This document shows positions 60,955 through 64,000 of a stretch of 64,000 nt of DNA, piece after piece. The position numbers and the translations under genes are program-made. The DNA lies in assembly GCA_964019415.1 (NCBI GenBank), contig OZ025887.1, positions 3,938,881-4,002,880 of the forward strand, written 5' to 3'. The notes below the pieces were generated by a model, which ran no database searches, was not told the origin of the DNA, and saw nothing but the letters and a program-made list of their open reading frames with translations. Origin of the DNA: Ianthella basta. Lineage: Eukaryota > Porifera > Demospongiae > Verongiida > Ianthellidae. Position 1 is the first letter of the stretch; every line of letters starts with the position of its first letter.

Positions 60955-62805
60955 GGGTGGCTCTGTTTGAGGCGTGTTGCGAGCATGGTATTGTGCCTTC
61001 CTTGTGGAGAGAGAGTATTGTTGCTCCAGTGCCCAAGAAGCAAAAAGGGGAGTGTGTGATGTGCACACTTTCTGGGGCACTACTTTGACTTCTCTAGTCA
61101 GCAAGGTGTTATACAAGATACTTGAAAACAGACTGTCTTGTATGGCGGAAGAGAAGGGTCTAATAGCAGAAGAACAGGGTGATTTCCGTAAAGGGAGGGG
61201 ATGTAGGGACCATCTACTGTCTCTGGTGTTATTAGGTCAAACAGAGTTGGTTAAGAAACCTGACGGTATGCTAGTAGCATTCATTGACTTTACTAAGGCC
61301 TATGATAAGGTGAATCGGGAGAAGCTTTGGGTGTGAAGTGCAGGTGTCTGCGGTTTATACAGGCTCTGTATGAAGGAAGTGTGTGCAGAGTGAAAGTGGA
61401 AGGTCAGGTCAGTGGAGATTTTGAGGTGAACTCTGGTCTACGACAGGGATGTGTCTTATCCCCACTGCTCTTCTCGTTGTACATTAACGGTGTTGTTAAG
61501 AGGTTGAAGGAGGAGAAATGTGGAGTGGAATGTGGTGGTGAGACCATTACTGGTCTGCTGTTTGCAGATGATATGTGCTTGGTAGCCTCAGAGGCATTGG
61601 GGCTGAAGAAGAGTTTGGATGTACTGGTGGAGTGGTGTATGGAATGGGGAGTGAAGATTAACGTGATGAAGTCTGGGATTATGCACATCCGCAGGAAGAA
61701 GGCAGAAAGAAGTCATGTGTCATATATGTTGGATGGAGAGACAATTCCAATGGTCTCTTCATACAAGTACTTAGGAAGTGTTGTGGATGAGTTTCTGGAG
61801 CTGAAAGAGATGGTGAAGGACAAAACAGAGGCAGGGAGAAGAGCTCTGGGTGCTTGTTTTCAGAGATGTCGGGCAGAGATGGGTGATGTTACAGTTGGGA
61901 TTTTCAGGAAGCTGATGGAATCTCTAGTGGAGTCAGTCATGATGTATGAAGCAGAGATATGGGGCTGCAGTAGGCACTTGGTATCCATTGAGCAAGTCCA
62001 GCTGTGTGCTCTCAGAATCTTTTTTGGAGTAGGCACACTTCACCCCAAGGCGTCCTTATTGCTAGAAATCAACTCACTACCTGTTGTGTGGGAGGCAGAG
62101 ATGTGCTGTGTGAAATTCAGGTTGAAGGTGTTGACTAGCAGGTGTGGCAATGGAGTCTGGATAAGGAACAAGGCTGACTTTGAGTTGCAGAGTGTGGGAG
62201 GAGATGCAATTGCGAACCTAACTGATTCAGAGATTGGAGCTATGTTGTCTTGTGCTGCATAGAGAAAGGCGAGGAGCATACTGATGAAGGAAGTGGAGGA
62301 GACACCAAAGCTGAGGATGATGAAGTCAAGCTGCGCAATGGTGAAGAGGAAGAAAGAGAGGACAATGTTGATGAAGCTGAGAGGGGGAACAGCACCATTT
62401 CAGATAGAGGTTGCAATTGGAAGGTGGCAAGGAGTGAACAGGGAGGAGAGAGTATGCATAGAATGCCTGGGACCACCTCAGGCAGCCTTTGATGACAGAA
62501 GCCAACCGTTGGGATAGATTTAAAGAGCAGAGTCATAGTGAACAGACTGCCATTGTACTGTCTCTAGCATGTGCTGATCCTAGTATTCTAAAGCATCTTA
62601 GCTCTATGTGGTGTGCCCATTTTGGTGTGTAAGCACATGCTTTTTTGTCCACGTTCCCAACTGTGTTCCTTTTTCTCCTGTTGAACTATCCCTTGTAGCT
62701 ATTCTTGTGTTCTAGTACTGCATTGGACCTTTTGTGTCCTAGCACCATTTGGTGCGGTGCACTCTATTAATAATAATGATTGATTGATGATTGATTGATT
62801 GCTGT
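60955..62805 (+). mobile_element. 5'-truncated CR1-like LINE inserted in the satellite
   Basis: The satellite sequence ...GGACTATTGCT at its left resumes as ATTGCTGTACAT at its right, so ATTGCT is a likely target duplication. The insert ends in a (TGATTGAT)n-type tail at 62775-62805. It begins inside the RT region, with ORF2 upstream parts missing, which is the usual form of a truncated LINE insertion. Confidence 0.85.
60970..62517 (+). pseudogene. reverse transcriptase of the truncated LINE
   Basis: Frames 60974-61336, 61327-62262 and 62284-62517 follow one another. Motifs: EEQGDFRKGRGCRDHLLSLV, FIDFTKAYDKVNREKLW, LRQGCVLSPLLFSLYINGVV, catalytic LLFADDMCLVA, then YKYLGSVVDE, RKLMESLVESVMMYEAEIWG and VGTLHPKASLL. 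The C-terminal piece (MKLRGGTAPFQIEVAIGRW...CIEC) matches the 6-10 kb LINE, so both belong to one family. Two frame breaks; otherwise well kept. Confidence 0.85.
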
Positions 62806-63236
62806 ACATATGCCAGGTTACTGTTACACAGGCCATCATCTTACATTCGTGATGCTGTTAATTTACCAGCAGAGGCACACTAGCTCGGTGGAGGGTAAGC
62901 GCAGTTAGATTTACCCATCCACTGATCCACCCAGATCGGAGCTTTCCGGTAGAGAATCTAATCGTTCCATTTCTTAGGCATGCATGCAGGATGAGGACAA
63001 TTGCTTTACATAGGCCAGGTTACTGTTGCACTGCCATCAGGCATCTTACATCCGTCAGGCTGTTAATTACCAGCAGAGGCACACTAATTCAGTGGAGGGT
63101 TAGCGCAGTTAGATTCACCTATCCACTTGTGCACCTGGATCGGGGCTTTCTGTTAGAGAAGTTGACCTTCCCAACCTTTAGGCATGCGCACGAAACCAAG
63201 ACAATTGCTTTACATACGTCAGGTCACTGTTGCACT

Positions 63237-63668
63237 TGGTCGGCGGGCGTGTAACTCACATAAATCGCACTGCAAACCCTTCTGATTGGATTTCACAGGT
63301 TTTTCACACCTCGCGCAGGGGAACTTGAACGTGGGCCCAGGATTTAGTTCAACGTCTCCACAGAGTAACAGGCAGGTGGTAAGAACGGGTAACAGATACT
63401 GCGACCTCTGGTGACGGAAGATACAGCTACCAGACTGCTTGAGTAAACGAGTCCTTTGCCGACTTTCACGTCTGGTGATGGCAGGTAACGGCAATCCCCG
63501 CTGAGTGATCGCTACGTACGATTCCAAGTTAGTGGGCTCACAGGGATGTCTTGAGGTCAGGGTGTGTAGAGACAATCGCTGAGCGTTCTGACCACGGGAC
63601 TCGCAAGAGGATAAACAGCCAGATCAAAACTAGTACACTCACCACCGCCATCTTTAATCTGTCTCCCT
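63237..63668 (-). mobile_element. 5' fragment of a LINE with a 2A-like motif, inside the satellite
   Basis: The satellite unit breaks off at CACTGTTGCAC (63236) and resumes at GCAGTTAGATT (63671). The block between is a foreign minus-strand segment beginning (at 63660) with CAGATTAAAGATGGCGG, similar to the start of the 6-10 kb LINE. About 75-90 bases of the satellite unit are missing at the site, so insertion came with a deletion, or the fragment was captured during repair. Confidence 0.65.
63250..63575 (-). pseudogene. LINE ORF fragment: 2A-like peptide followed by half a PHD finger
   Basis: After the start at 63575 the frame runs through a hydrophobic stretch (YLLPVLTTCLLL) into CGDVELNPGP (63333-63362). 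This is a full match to the D[VI]ExNPGP consensus of 2A ribosome-skipping peptides. It is followed by FPCARCEKPVKSNQKGLQC, the first Cys pairs of a PHD finger, and the finger is cut off at the junction near 63245. 2A-like motifs at the N-terminus of CR1-type LINE ORFs are known from several invertebrates. A second start in another frame lies at 63648 next to the AAGATGGCGG motif. Confidence 0.75.
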
Positions 63669-64000
63669 GAGCAGTTAGATTCACCTATCCGCTGGTGCAC
63701 CCGGATCAGGGGCTTTCTGTCACAGACGTTGACCATCGCAATCCTTAGGCATGCGCACGGAAGCAAGACAATTGCTGTACATCCGTCAGGTTACTGTTGC
63801 ACGCCATTAAGCATCTTACATGCGTCAGGCTGTTAATTTACCGGCAGATGCAGACTAGCCCAGTGGAGGGTCAACGCAGTTAGATTCACCTATCCGCTAA
63901 TGCATCTGGATCGGGGCTTTCTGTCAGAGAAGTTGACCATCCCAATCCTTAGGCATGCGCACGGAAGCAGGACAATTGCTTTACATCCGTCAGGTTACTG

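Larger units (their letters stand above)
60760..64000 (+). repeat. ~205-214-bp satellite, interrupted by LINE fragments
   Basis: GCAGTTAGATT starts comparable units at 60833, 62901, 63115, 63671 and 63876. Spacings where uninterrupted are 214 and 205. Shared parts are CACCTATCCACT, CGGGGCTTTCTG, CTTAGGCATGC, GACAATTGCTTTACAT and CAGGCTGTTAATT. Units differ by about 10% or more, and the array runs off the end of the window. Confidence 0.88.

Overview
This is eukaryotic, almost certainly invertebrate animal, DNA. It has spliced genes with GT-AG introns and a dense set of retroelements (CR1-like, RTE-like and RLE-type LINEs, a DIRS-like tyrosine-recombinase element, a Ty3/Gypsy element), Helitrons, pogo/Tigger-like DNA elements, MITEs and satellites. 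The element mix and the very short introns (64-90 bp) would suit a sponge or another early-branching animal, but that placement is an inference and is weak.

Layout. 1-1.1 kb: 3' part of a minus-strand RLE-type LINE. 1.1-5.95 kb: DIRS-like element (gag, RT, RNase H, tyrosine recombinase) with a 66-bp tandem repeat. 6.0-10.85 kb: minus-strand CR1-like LINE with a PHD-finger ORF1. 11.98-17.23 kb: tandem array of a 2.26-kb unit, 2.3 copies, each with a CA microsatellite. 17.2-27 kb: non-coding DNA with foldback elements and an inverted, interrupted copy of the array unit. 27.0-59.9 kb: one large host gene on the plus strand. 60.2-64.0 kb: a ~205-214-bp satellite broken up by two LINE fragments, one of which carries a 2A-like ribosome-skipping motif.

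The host gene is the main result. I joined 24 coding exons (27037-59636); every phase matches and they give one 1,429-codon frame. The product is a two-enzyme fusion. Residues about 185-480 are a DyP-type haem peroxidase (DG motif, haem His432, Arg451). Residues about 655-1429 are a glycyl radical enzyme with a GCYEP active site (Cys1008, Glu1010) and a C-terminal RMGGW glycyl loop (Gly1399). The first ~180 residues are not recognised. A peroxide-consuming haem enzyme is thus fused to an oxygen-sensitive radical enzyme, in a gene with real introns. The active site has the GCxEP form of radical eliminases (glycerol dehydratase, choline lyase and relatives), not the double cysteine of pyruvate formate-lyase. 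No radical-SAM activating enzyme is visible in the window.

The long introns of this gene hold two Helitrons, an RTE-like LINE with a clear 15-bp target duplication, a second decayed LINE, a Gypsy element, pogo-like elements, a 200-bp hairpin MITE and a minisatellite. The 3' half keeps tiny introns.
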